Source: Stutzerimonas stutzeri
GTDB lineage: Bacteria; Pseudomonadota; Gammaproteobacteria; Pseudomonadales; Pseudomonadaceae
Direction: 5' to 3'
NCBI RefSeq assembly: GCF_024448935.1
Contig: NZ_JAMOIE010000030.1
Coordinates: forward strand, 1-48,733
DNA: 48,733 bases
Numbering within the stretch: position 1 is the stretch's first letter; each line of letters opens with the position of its first letter. Positions 8,390 to 16,414 of the stretch are shown in pieces. Both the position numbers and the translations under genes were made by a program. The notes under the pieces are model-generated. The model searched no databases. It saw only the letters and a program-made list of their open reading frames with translations, and was not told the DNA's origin.

Positions 8390-9298
8390 TCAGCACGCCT
8401 CGCTGACGGAGGGTTGCGCGTCGCCCGACCAGGGATTGCGACCTTCCCCGATCCAGTCCAGACTTGCCTGCCAGAAGCCGTCTCGATGGCGCTCCCGAAA
8501 CAGATCGAAGTGGCCGACCTGCTCCATGCCCAGCACAGCGGGACTCAGTTGGACCTGCTGCACCGCGGCGTTGCGGTAGTAGGCCAGCCCGCGGGCGATC
8601 GCCGGGGGCGTGCCGTACTCGTCGTCGCTCAGGCTCACCGCCAGGATCGGCACGCTGATCGCGGCAAAGCGGCGTAGCACCTCGGCCCGCTCATGCTCCG
8701 GATAGCTCTGTTCCAACCGCGACCGGCGGAATGCCCATTCGCACGCGACGCCTGCGGGCAGGTCTTCCAGCCAGCCCAGTCGGCGGCCGGGAAAATATCC
8801 GCACAGCGCCGTCACCGCGGGCATGAACAGGTGCCACTTGGCAAACATCCGCCAGCGTTGCGCGGCGGCATAGTCGCGCCAGTAGGCATATTGCGCGCCC
8901 ACACTGAGAAAGCGATCGACCTCGGTAGCGGACTCGGCAAAACCCGGCAGAAAACCACCGATGCTATGACCGACGGCCACCAATGGCCCGTCGGGATCAC
9001 GCTGACGCATCCAGCGCACCGCCGCATCAAAGTCCAGATCGCCCCAGTCGCGCCAACGGATGGTCGCCTTTCGCAAGCTGGCCGGGCGTGACCCGCCGAT
9101 ACCGCGATAGTCATACGTCAGCACCGCATAGCCGCGTTCGCGCAGGAACCCGGCGTAGCGCGCGTAATACCGCGCCAGCACACCGGTGGCGCTGCTGACG
9201 ATCACCGAGCCACGTGCCTGTCCCGGTGGCAGCCAGAGTTGCGCAGCGAGCGGGTAGCCGTCGCGGCAATGCAGAGAAAGTTGCTTGGGCATGGTCAC
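8390..9298 (-). CDS. Alpha/beta hydrolase (COG4757-like)
   Basis: 302 residues, cytoplasmic. It shows LTYDYRGIGGSRP near residue 60, the nucleophile elbow GHSIGG near 110, a likely acid in SLSDDEYGTP and a His in QVGHFDLF, giving a complete Ser-Asp-His set. Between elbow and acid there is a long insert with WRDYAAAQRWRMFAKWHLF, typical of the COG4757 proteins found in pseudomonads. The substrate is unknown. It is convergent with the preceding hydrolase; only 38 bases separate the stops. Confidence 0.8.
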   Translation of the reverse strand: MTMPKQLSLHCRDGYPLAAQLWLPPGQARGSVIVSSATGVLARYYARYAGFLRERGYAVLTYDYRGIGGSRPASLRKATIRWRDWGDLDFDAAVRWMRQRDPDGPLVAVGHSIGGFLPGFAESATEVDRFLSVGAQYAYWRDYAAAQRWRMFAKWHLFMPAVTALCGYFPGRRLGWLEDLPAGVACEWAFRRSRLEQSYPEHERAEVLRRFAAISVPILAVSLSDDEYGTPPAIARGLAYYRNAAVQQVQLSPAVLGMEQVGHFDLFRERHRDGFWQASLDWIGEGRNPWSGDAQPSVSEAC

Positions 9299-9641
9299 GT
9301 TTCGTTCTGGAGTCTTCTACATCCTTGCCTATCGGAGCGGGTCTTGCCAATGACCGGGACGGGAAAACACCCTGGCCGGAGCGACCTTTTGACCTCCGAT
9401 CACAGCAGTGTCTGGCTCGATACCGGCGCATAGCGCCCAATGCCGAACGCAGCGCTGGCTCAGCACCCGCTCAAGCAGCTGGTGTATGGCCGCCCTGCCG
9501 CTTCGCTTTGGCGCAACCCGTGTAGATCCGGCCGTTCGGCTCTTCATCTTGATTGCTCACTGCGGCAAAAGCCGTTATCGAGGTTCCATGCAAGGCGATC
9601 AGCCTGATCGAATTCGCCGCGCTCGCTGCCACCCAGGGCGG
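9299..9641. other. Gene-free stretch before a permease remnant
   Basis: About 340 bases follow the hydrolase start. It should contain the hydrolase promoter on the minus strand. Short frames on both strands lack ribosome sites and recognisable domains. The stretch may belong to the lost 5' part of the truncated permease neighbourhood. Confidence 0.35.
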
Positions 9642-9832
9642 TTCGTGTGGAATCGCCGGCGTTACGACATCGTCGCCCTTGCCGCCTTGCTGGTGGTTAC
9701 CCTGGCCGGCATCGTGCCGCCGGAAAAGGCGTCCAGAGGCCTTGCCCATCCGGCCGTGATCTCCGTTGCTGCAGCGGTGGTGCTCAGCTGCGGCTTGCTC
9801 AATGCGGGTGTGGTGGATTCGCTGTCGGTTGT
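9642..9832 (+). pseudogene. Truncated SLC13-type anion permease
   Basis: The frame reads VWNRRRYDIVALAALLVVTL then AGIVPPEKA and HPAVISVAAAVVLSCGLLNAG, the first membrane helices of SLC13/TrkA-C permeases. The similarity stops at VVDSL, immediately before the last codon of the cation exporter gene read on the other strand. The rest of the permease is absent from the other side of the metal cassette. This looks like an insertion or deletion scar that marks the left edge of the cassette. Confidence 0.75.
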
Positions 9833-10741
9833 TTACCTATTCCACATATCAGCCCCGCAATCGGGATCGACATCACAGGCTTGGCGAATAGCGGCATCCT
9901 CGGGTTGTAGGGTGCTGTGCTCGATATCGAAACGCTCCCGCAAGATCATTTGCAGCTGCGGCAGTAGCTCCTCCCATCGCTCCATCGCGTCCACATCGAC
10001 ATGCGCCGCCAGAGCCTGGCTGTTTGATGACAGGCTCCAGATATGCATGTCATGAATAGCGCAGACACCGTCGACCCGGACTAGCGCGCAGCCGACTTCA
10101 TGGGCATCGATTCCTTTTGGCACGCCTTCCATCAACACGTGCGTCACCTCACGCAGTAGTCGAATGGCGGAGAACAGAATCAATAGGCTAACGAAAAGAG
10201 ACAGGATCGGGTCCGCAACGGGCGGCCCGCCCAGATAAATGATCGCACCGGCAACCAGCGCAGCGACCGAGCCCAGCAAGTCTCCCATCACATGCAGGAA
10301 CGCTCCGCGAACGTTTATGGTTTGCTCTCCACGCATCAGCACCCATGCCACTATGATATTCACCAGCAAGCCGAGCCCGCCAATCGCCAAAACCATGCCA
10401 CCGGCAACGGCGGGTGTATCTGCCATGCGGCGGATCGCCTCGTAGGCGATGAAGACAATCACCCCGAACATAAACAGCACGTTGAACAGGGCGCCGAGAA
10501 TTTCCGCGCGCTTGAGGCCGAAGGAGTGCCGGCGCGAGGCCGGTTTTTTGGCCAGCCAAGCGGCGAAGGCACCAACCCCTAACGACAATGAATCGGTCAG
10601 CATGTGGCCTGCGTCCGACAACAGGGCGAGCGAATCCGCTATCAGGCCGCCGAACACTTCGACAGCTGCAAAACCTGTGGTGAATACCAATGCGAACAGC
10701 AAGGTCTTGCCGCCACCGTGGCTATGACTGTGTTCTGACAT
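9833..10741 (-). CDS. dmeF: CDF family divalent cation exporter (DmeF/CzcD-like)
   Basis: 302 residues with a His-containing N-terminus (MSEHSHSHGGG), six membrane helices and the CDF metal sites. Helix II carries LLSDAGHMLTDS (Asp, His, Asp) and helix V carries LHVMGDLLGS (His-x3-Asp). The C-terminal cytoplasmic domain contains IHDMHIWSLSSNSQALAAHV, the usual metal-binding ferredoxin-like fold, and ends with a Cys/Asp-rich tail (CDVDPDCGAD). It exports Zn/Co/Ni/Cd by proton exchange. The adjacent RcnR-type sensor favours cobalt/nickel (DmeF) over zinc (CzcD), but that is inference from context. The gene lies 80 bases downstream of the sensor on the same strand, probably one operon. Confidence 0.85.
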   Translation of the reverse strand: MSEHSHSHGGGKTLLFALVFTTGFAAVEVFGGLIADSLALLSDAGHMLTDSLSLGVGAFAAWLAKKPASRRHSFGLKRAEILGALFNVLFMFGVIVFIAYEAIRRMADTPAVAGGMVLAIGGLGLLVNIIVAWVLMRGEQTINVRGAFLHVMGDLLGSVAALVAGAIIYLGGPPVADPILSLFVSLLILFSAIRLLREVTHVLMEGVPKGIDAHEVGCALVRVDGVCAIHDMHIWSLSSNSQALAAHVDVDAMERWEELLPQLQMILRERFDIEHSTLQPEDAAIRQACDVDPDCGADMWNR

Positions 10742-10821
10742 TGTTGCCTCCTTCCTTATCGTGCCTCGAGACTCCGGCGGGCTGCTCTCTGGGCCTTCTG
10801 TGCGCCAGGCTTCTTTCTGTC

Positions 10822-11091
10822 CTATTTGAGGTAGGACTTGATCACCTGTAGTACCGCATCCAGGTCCTGTTGCCGCTGCTCCAGCTCGGGTTCCCTGACA
10901 ACGTGATCAGTCAGGTGTCCCTCAATGATGGCTGCCATCAGCCCATTCACCGCCCCGCGAATCGCGGCGGCCTGTTGTAGAACGGCAGTGCAATCTCCCT
11001 CCTTGTCAAGTTGTCTTTCCAGTGCGGCTGCCTGCCCCTGAATGCGTCGAACACGCATTAGCAACTTCGCTTTGTCTTTGATCGTATGCAT
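10822..11091 (-). CDS. dmeR: RcnR/DmeR-type nickel-cobalt repressor (CsoR/RcnR family)
   Basis: From ATG 11091 the protein is 89 residues, the normal size. An upstream ATG at 11124 would add 11 residues unlike the family. It shows RVRRIQGQ, IRGAVNGLMAAII and EGHLTDHVV. Aligned by eye to E. coli RcnR it keeps all four metal ligands: His2 (RcnR His3), Cys34 (Cys35), His59 (His60) and His63 (His64). FrmR lacks the last His, so a Ni/Co sensor is favoured over a formaldehyde sensor. It should repress the divergent promoters until metal binds. The matching operator is at 11143-11157. Confidence 0.87.
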   Translation of the reverse strand: MHTIKDKAKLLMRVRRIQGQAAALERQLDKEGDCTAVLQQAAAIRGAVNGLMAAIIEGHLTDHVVREPELEQRQQDLDAVLQVIKSYLK

Positions 11092-11142
11092 CTGGCCATC
11101 TCTTTGAGGACAAAATTTATACAAGGGAGGGCGATATATGGA

Positions 11143-11157
11143 TACTAGGGGGTAGTA
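11143..11157. promoter_or_regulatory. RcnR-type operator between divergent metal-resistance genes
   Basis: The sequence TACTAGGGGGTAGTA matches the RcnR operator TACT-G6-N-AGTA except for A in place of the first G: TACT and AGTA half-sites flank a five-G tract. It lies 52 bases upstream of the sensor start and 85 bases upstream of the NreB-like start, so one site could control both directions. On the minus strand a TATAAA follows downstream as a possible -10; on the plus strand TATGCT overlaps its right end. Confidence 0.8.
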
Positions 11158-11241
11158 TGCTGGCTTGCAAGAAAGATAAATGTGAACCGTTCTACCCTGG
11201 CATGCCGCCTATAACCGACAGCAACGCCTCGAGGAGGAGCC

Positions 11242-12615
11242 ATGCTCCAAGTGCTGAGTTTCCGTCGTTACCGCCATTTATTCCTGGCTCAGGTTATCGC
11301 CCTCGTCGGTACCGGGCTGACGACGGTCGCCCTGGCGCTGCTGGCCCATGAGCTGGCGGCCGGGCAGGCGGGGATCGTGCTGGGTACGGCGCTGGCCATC
11401 AAGATGGTGGCCTATGTGTGCATCGCACCACTAGCCGGGGCCTATGCCTCGCGTCTGCCGCGCCGCGCTCTGCTGGTCGGCCTGGACCTGCTGAGGGCGT
11501 CCGTGGTCTGCGCGCTGCCCTTCGTCACCGAAATCTGGCAGATCTATGGGCTGATCTTCCTGCTCAATGCCGCCTCGGCAGGCTTCACCCCGCTGTTCCA
11601 GGCGACGATTCCCGATCTCCTCGAGGACGAGGAGCAGTACACCCGGGCGCTGTCGCTGTCGCGGCTCGCCTATGACCTCGAGAACTTGCTCAGCCCCATG
11701 GCCGCCGCGGCACTGCTGATGGTGATGAGCTTCGATGTGCTGTTCCTGCTCAACGGGCTGGCCTTCCTGGTCTCGGCAGGCTTGGTCGTCTCGGTGGTCC
11801 TGCCGTCACCCCAAACTGCGGATGACGAAGCGCCGGGTGTCTGGCGCAAGGTCTCCCACGGCATGCGAATCTACTTGGAAACGCCCCGGCTGCGAGGGCT
11901 GCTGGCCCTGAACATGGCGGTGTCGGCCGCCGGGGCCATGCAGATCGTCAATACTGTGGTCTACGTCCGCTCCATCCTTGGCCTGGGCGAACAGGCGGTC
12001 GCCATGGCTTTCGCGGCGGTGGGGGGCGGCTCGATGCTGGTGGCCCTGCTGCTGCCGAAAGTGCTGGAGCGCACGCGAGAACGTCCGCTCATGCTCGCGG
12101 GCGGCGTTCTGATGACGCTAAGCCTCTTTCTGGGCCTGCTGGCCCCCGGGTTCGTGGGGTTGCTAGGGCTGTGGTTTCTGCTGGGCGCCGGCGCCTCGCT
12201 GGTCATGACGCCCGCCGGACGCCTGCTCAAGCAATCGTGTCACTCAGAGGACCGACCGGCGTTGTTCGCCGCGCAGTTCTCGCTGTCGCATGGCTGCTGG
12301 CTGGTGGCCTATCCGCTGGCCGGCTGGGTCGGGGTGCAGGTGGGCCTGATCGAGACCTTCGCCCTGCTGGGGGCGATCGCGCTGGTGTCGACGGCACTCG
12401 CGGCGCGTATCTGGCCGTCACGGGACCTGGTGGCGCTCGAGCATGATCACATGCCTGTCGAACACACTCACCTGCATTACCATGATGAACACCACCAGCA
12501 TGAACATGAGGGCCGGGAGGGGCCGGAACCGCATCGCCATCCTCACTATCACCCGCTAGGCCGGCATCGGCACGCCTTGGTGATCGATGGCCATCACACG
12601 AAATGGCCGTCGTGA
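11242..12615 (+). CDS. nreB: NreB-like nickel-resistance MFS exporter with His-rich tail
   Basis: 457 residues: an N-terminal MFS of about 400 residues with 12 helices (FRRYRHLFLAQVIALVGTGL at the start, LPRRALLVGLDLLRASVV in motif A) followed by a C-terminal cytoplasmic tail. The last 57 residues contain 18 histidines, in runs such as HTHLHYHDEHHQH and HRHPHYHP. NreB of Achromobacter has the same plan and exports nickel; the tail is thought to bind metal. The start is ATG at 11242 after GAGGAG. The gene is divergent from the RcnR-type sensor and shares its operator, so nickel/cobalt induction is expected. Confidence 0.83.
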   Translation: MLQVLSFRRYRHLFLAQVIALVGTGLTTVALALLAHELAAGQAGIVLGTALAIKMVAYVCIAPLAGAYASRLPRRALLVGLDLLRASVVCALPFVTEIWQIYGLIFLLNAASAGFTPLFQATIPDLLEDEEQYTRALSLSRLAYDLENLLSPMAAAALLMVMSFDVLFLLNGLAFLVSAGLVVSVVLPSPQTADDEAPGVWRKVSHGMRIYLETPRLRGLLALNMAVSAAGAMQIVNTVVYVRSILGLGEQAVAMAFAAVGGGSMLVALLLPKVLERTRERPLMLAGGVLMTLSLFLGLLAPGFVGLLGLWFLLGAGASLVMTPAGRLLKQSCHSEDRPALFAAQFSLSHGCWLVAYPLAGWVGVQVGLIETFALLGAIALVSTALAARIWPSRDLVALEHDHMPVEHTHLHYHDEHHQHEHEGREGPEPHRHPHYHPLGRHRHALVIDGHHTKWPS

Positions 12616-12647
12616 CATGCAAATCACCGCTCCCAGGCAGGGCCACC

Positions 12648-12758
12648 ATGACCTACAGCAAGGGCCTACCCTCGGTCGAGAAGAACTACGGGGTCGATCT
12701 ATCAACTTTCTGGAGGATTAAGGGTTCGGGGAGCAGGAAGGCTCCATCAACCATTTAA
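12648..12758 (+). pseudogene. Short decayed ORF after the metal cassette
   Basis: The frame gives 36 residues beginning MTYSKGLPSVEKNYGVDLST and then loses sense. The opening GLPSVEKNYGVDLSTFW looks like the beginning of a small DUF4287-type protein, but the match is only a pattern by eye. With no other gene on the right side of the cassette, this may be the cut-off right-hand flank or the last remnant of cargo. Confidence 0.3.
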
Positions 12759-12832
12759 TCCCGGATACCCAATGTTTCTTCGTGATACCGCCTCGCGCCG
12801 GTGATCAAACAGGCAGGCGAGCGGCAGCGCTG

Positions 12833-13261
12833 CTACCGGGCGTCGACTTGCTGGATATCGAAGCCGATGCGGTTATCACTGCTGATGCGGAACTGCAGCG
12901 TTTCACCCGACTCGACCCGCGCCGCTTTCTCGCGCAGCAGATTGCCCTTGCCGCACAGCGTGTCGTCCTCAAGGTCCGATTCGATGCTGACGATGCGCAT
13001 CCCGGCCGGCACCTGCAAGTGTGCCTGCTCGCCGACATGGATCCGTGCCGCCAGCCTGCGATCGACCATCACCGCCACGTAGCAGCCTCCGCCGCGAATG
13101 CCGAAGTCGCGCGTCACCACCAACTCGCCACCATTGGCCACAGGTGTCTGATAGCCACGCAGACGCTCTTCGGGTACTGGCGTGATGTCCTCCGGGTCCG
13201 CCTGCCAGGACGAGCAACCGGCCAAGGCCAACACAGGGATGAGGGCGAGCATCATGCGCAT
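12833..13261 (-). CDS. Hypothetical lipoprotein
   Basis: 142 residues with a short signal and lipobox (MLALIPVLALAGC), so Cys16 should be lipidated. The mature part has beta-rich sequence with RDFGIRGGGCYVAVMVDRRL and a paired-cysteine pattern (GGGC and DTLCGK) that could form a disulfide in the periplasm. An AGGAG site precedes the start. I do not recognise the family by name; similar short lipoproteins with a xRxxxxGGGCYxxVxxD pattern occur in pseudomonads. It is the first of three small minus-strand genes. Confidence 0.7.
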   Translation of the reverse strand: MRMMLALIPVLALAGCSSWQADPEDITPVPEERLRGYQTPVANGGELVVTRDFGIRGGGCYVAVMVDRRLAARIHVGEQAHLQVPAGMRIVSIESDLEDDTLCGKGNLLREKAARVESGETLQFRISSDNRIGFDIQQVDAR

Positions 13262-13346
13262 CAGGATTCTCCTGTCAGATAAGCGAAGCGGTGATGGTAT
13301 GACAGGTGTGTTCGCCCACCCTGCGGAAATATGCGCTCACTTGGAT

Positions 13347-13568
13347 CTAACGGGTCGACACCGGATGACTGCTGCCCGGATAATGCCGCTCTTCCTCCAG
13401 CGTTCCGTGGCGATCGTAGACCTCGACTGATGCGGTCTTGCCTTCCATCAGGCTGTCCAGCCCGGTGAACATTTCGTCCTTGGTCAGGGTGCGCAATACC
13501 GTTTCCCGGGATTGCTGATCGGTCAGCTCCCAGCCCATCGGGGTCGGGTTCAGGTGATACTTGTCCAT
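13347..13568 (-). CDS. DUF2188-like small protein
   Basis: 73 residues, start ATG 13568 with AGGAG six bases upstream. It has YHLNPTPMGWELTDQQSRET, a stretch of helix, then ASVEVYDRHGTLEEERHYP. The plan xHVxPxxxGWxVxxxxxxxx...VxVxxxxGxxxxExxY is that of DUF2188, whose function is unknown. Members are often small stress-associated proteins. Confidence in the gene is good; in the family name, moderate. Confidence 0.65.
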   Translation of the reverse strand: MDKYHLNPTPMGWELTDQQSRETVLRTLTKDEMFTGLDSLMEGKTASVEVYDRHGTLEEERHYPGSSHPVSTR

Positions 13569-13617
13569 CTGGCACTCCTGGGTGTGGCGCAGTTTCGGCT
13601 GCGCAGGTCATTTAACT

Positions 13618-13770
13618 TCAGCCGCGGCTGTCCTGGTCGTCATCGATCTCGCTGTCGTCGAAATCAGGATCCTCGCCTGCTTCCTTCTCGCCAGCATCGG
13701 TCATGGTGACGTCCGGCAGGTCCTCGGTCGGCTTGTTCTGCTCACGCTGAGTCTGGTCGCTCTGGTTCAT
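13618..13770 (-). CDS. Short acidic protein, unrecognised
   Basis: 50 residues, too short for most gene finders. The start ATG at 13770 has GAGG five bases upstream, and the frame runs clean to the TGA at 13618-13620. The product is strongly acidic, with a run of Asp/Glu (DPDFDDSEIDDDQD) and no hydrophobic stretch, so it should be soluble and disordered. It sits 48 bases upstream of the DUF2188-like gene on the same strand, perhaps in one transcript. There is no named family. Confidence 0.5.
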   Translation of the reverse strand: MNQSDQTQREQNKPTEDLPDVTMTDAGEKEAGEDPDFDDSEIDDDQDSRG

Positions 13771-13971
13771 GGCTACCTCGTTGCGTTGCTGCGATAGGGT
13801 CTAACCACTTGGAGCAACAGCCGGCCGACAGCGTTCGCCTGTTCAACCACCGGCGGTCCGATCAGCCCTACTTGATCGAAAGAATCCAGCATCCTTCCCA
13901 ACTTGCGATTGCAGCGCCCCCCGGACTCCACCACACTGCCGACAATCCAATCTTTGACCGGAGCTGCTGCC

Positions 13972-14364
13972 ATGCCTGCCACCCAAACCCCATCGCGCGA
14001 CAGTATTCTGGCCGACCCGGATGCACTCAACTGCACCATCTACCGCGCTCACGAAACGGACCCGGATGGTGAAGAGCGCGACATGGGCGATGCCCGCGTG
14101 ATCATCACCGGGCAGTTCGAGCCGCCGCAGGAGTGGGACGCCAAGGCGCGCGCCGACTATTTCGACGGGATGCCGGAAGACGCCTTCTTCACCGCTGTGT
14201 TCGCCAGCGAACCTGGCTCCGACTCAACAGGGTTCTTTACCGTCGAAGCCGACGATTATGCTGCCGTCACCGAACAGGACGGCAGCATCTCCATGTTCTA
14301 TGTCTGCGAGCGGTTGGACGACGACAGCTACGTGCTGCTGCGCGAGGAAGACGACGACGAATAA
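13972..14364 (+). CDS. Hypothetical acidic protein
   Basis: 130 residues from the ATG at 13972. It is soluble, acidic and rich in aromatic and Asp/Glu residues, with DARVIITGQFEPPQEWDAKA, AFFTAVFASEPGS and a C-terminal DDDSYVLLREEDDDE. There is no signal, no membrane segment and no known domain. Codon use and the lack of interruptions point to a real gene. GGAG lies about 8 bases before the ATG. It is divergent from the acidic 50-residue gene; both may share the 200-base intergenic region. Confidence 0.65.
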   Translation: MPATQTPSRDSILADPDALNCTIYRAHETDPDGEERDMGDARVIITGQFEPPQEWDAKARADYFDGMPEDAFFTAVFASEPGSDSTGFFTVEADDYAAVTEQDGSISMFYVCERLDDDSYVLLREEDDDE

Positions 14365-14403
14365 ACCACACGCCGGCGGTTACCGAACCCTCACCTCGCC
14401 AGC

Positions 14404-14430
14404 CGGGTCTGTCTTGTATAGGCAGACCCG
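14404..14430. terminator. Possible terminator hairpin
   Basis: An 8-bp inverted repeat CGGGTCTG / CAGACCCG with an 11-base loop follows the acidic protein gene. It lacks a U-run, so it may be a weak terminator or simply an mRNA stem. Confidence 0.35.
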
Positions 14431-14492
14431 TCGGCCGTACCCGATTCGCCTGAGTAACACCCCGCACACCATTCGCCGCAAAGAGGAATCGC

Positions 14493-15758
14493 GTGAGCCC
14501 TCTGCACCGCCGCTGGCAATCCCCCGTCACACGAATGAAGCTGGTCGCCGGCCTGCTCCTGCTGCTCGCCGCGCTGCTCTACGTCATCGCAACCGCCATG
14601 GAGCCGCGTCACCCGGCCTGGGGCTACCTCGCCTCTTTTGCAGAAGCGGCAATGGTCGGTGCGATTGCCGACTGGTTCGCCGTGACCGCCCTGTTCCGCC
14701 ATCCGCTCGGCCTGCCGATCCCGCATACGGCGATCATCCCCCGCAGCAAAGCGCGCATCGGGCGCAACCTGTCGACCTTCATCACCACTCACTTCTTGTC
14801 CACACCGATGGTGCTGGCCAAGCTCGAAGCACTGGACTTCGGCGGCAGGCTGGCCAACTGGCTGCGTCATCCGGCCAATGCCGAAGCGGTTGGCCGCCAG
14901 CTCACCGGCATGGCGCGGTTCGGCGTCGAGTCGCTGCACGATGAGCGCGTGCAAGCGTTCGCGCAGGCCAAGCTGATCAACCGAGCGCGCAAGGTCGATC
15001 TCGCACCGGTCTGCGGTCAGGTGCTGGAAATGCTCACCCGACAGGGCAAACACCAGGCGATGCTCGATGAAGCGCTGATCAAGGTCGATGCGCTGCTGCA
15101 GGACGATGACACCCGTGCGCTGGTGGCCGACGCCATTACCGCCGAGGTCCGCACGCTGCGCTATCTGGGACTCGGCAAGGCGGTCGGCGGCTGGTCGGCG
15201 AACAAGTTCGTCGACGGCGTATCGGCGGTCATCGCCGAGATCGCGGGCGACCCTGAACATCCGCTACGGGAGCGCTTCGACGAGCATGTGGCGGCGTACA
15301 TCGACCGGCTCAAGCATGACCCGGCTTATCGGCTGGAAGTCGAACGCATCGTCGCTCAGCTGCTGGAGCATCCGGCAACCACCGATTACCTGCAGACGCT
15401 CTGGCGTGAGCTGACCGAGTGGCTGGAGGCGGATCTGGAGAGCGCGGATTCACGCATCGGCAAGCGGATCGTGCGCCTGACCCAGGGCTTGGGCGACTCG
15501 CTTTCCGCCGACACGTCCATGCGTACCTGGATCAACGAGCAACTGCTGGCCGCCGCGCCCAGCCTGCTCGAGCGCTACCGCGGGCAGATCGGCAAATACA
15601 TCACCCAGCGCGTGGAAAACTGGGAGAGCCGCGAACTGGTCGAGCAGATGGAACAGAGCGTTGGCAAAGACCTGCAGTACATCCGCATCAACGGCACGCT
15701 GGTTGGCGGGCTGGTCGGGCTGCTGCTGCATGCCCTGACTCAGCTGGCAGCTGGCTGA
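14493..15758 (+). CDS. DUF445 (YjiN-like) inner-membrane protein
   Basis: 421 residues. The N-terminus has a hydrophobic helix (LLLLLAALLYVIAT), then WGYLASFAEAAMVGAIADWF with the ADWFAVTALFRHPLGLPIPH motif that defines DUF445. The middle is long, helical and charged, and a second membrane helix (LVGGLVGLLLHALTQLA) closes the protein, so it should be an inner-membrane protein with a large soluble loop. E. coli YjiN has this layout; its role is unknown. The GTG start at 14493 follows AGAGGA. Its 3' end overlaps the convergent ABC gene by 19 bases. Confidence 0.85.
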   Translation: MSPLHRRWQSPVTRMKLVAGLLLLLAALLYVIATAMEPRHPAWGYLASFAEAAMVGAIADWFAVTALFRHPLGLPIPHTAIIPRSKARIGRNLSTFITTHFLSTPMVLAKLEALDFGGRLANWLRHPANAEAVGRQLTGMARFGVESLHDERVQAFAQAKLINRARKVDLAPVCGQVLEMLTRQGKHQAMLDEALIKVDALLQDDDTRALVADAITAEVRTLRYLGLGKAVGGWSANKFVDGVSAVIAEIAGDPEHPLRERFDEHVAAYIDRLKHDPAYRLEVERIVAQLLEHPATTDYLQTLWRELTEWLEADLESADSRIGKRIVRLTQGLGDSLSADTSMRTWINEQLLAAAPSLLERYRGQIGKYITQRVENWESRELVEQMEQSVGKDLQYIRINGTLVGGLVGLLLHALTQLAAG

Positions 15759-16414
15759 GCACTGAGCGAGCGCAGCGTGTCGCAGATCTGACTGGCATTG
15801 GCCCCGTCGGTCAGCGGTCGATCCCAACGCAGGGTCGCAGGCTGGCCGTTCATGTACCACAGCCGATTGGCGAGCTGATCGGCGTCGCGCGCATCGTGGG
15901 TCACGCAGATCAGTGCCATCTGTGGCTGCCCCTCAAGCAGCCGGACAATCAGCTCGCGCAGTTCGGCAGCGCGGTCCGGGTCCAACGAGGCAAAGGGCTC
16001 ATCGAGCAAGAGCAGATCAGGTTTGACGGCCAGGCACCGAGCCAGCGAGGCGCGGCGCGCCATACCCAGCGAGAGCTGCTCCGGCAGACGATCACCCGCA
16101 TCGCTCAGGCCAACGTCGGCCAGTAGCCGATCGATATCGCCCGCCGCCGCGCCGACCAGTTTGAGGTTCTGCCGCACGCTGTACCAGGGCAGCAGGCGGT
16201 GCTCCTGAAACAGGTAGCCGACGCGCCGCCCGGATTGAAGACGGATCATCGGAGCCAGGCGTGAATCAAGGCCTGCGATGGCGTTGAGCAAGGTGGTCTT
16301 GCCGACGCCGGAGGGGCCCAGCAAGCAGATGCGATCCCCGGCCCGCACCTGTAGATCGATCAGGCCGAGCACCGGATGGCCTGCCGCTACGCCATCGATG
16401 CGCAGCTCAAGCAT
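15740..16414 (-). CDS. ABC transporter ATP-binding protein (SsuB/TauB type)
   Basis: 224 residues, one nucleotide-binding domain. It has Walker A GPSGVGKTT, Q-loop FQEHRLLPW, signature LSLGMARRASLARCLA, Walker B LLLLDEPFASLD and switch His in CVTHDARDA. The signature is LSLGM in place of LSGGQ, a small change tolerated in this subfamily. It powers import with the permease and binding protein upstream. Its start overlaps the permease stop by 8 bases, so translation is coupled. Confidence 0.87.
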   Translation of the reverse strand: MLELRIDGVAAGHPVLGLIDLQVRAGDRICLLGPSGVGKTTLLNAIAGLDSRLAPMIRLQSGRRVGYLFQEHRLLPWYSVRQNLKLVGAAAGDIDRLLADVGLSDAGDRLPEQLSLGMARRASLARCLAVKPDLLLLDEPFASLDPDRAAELRELIVRLLEGQPQMALICVTHDARDADQLANRLWYMNGQPATLRWDRPLTDGANASQICDTLRSLSAQPAAS

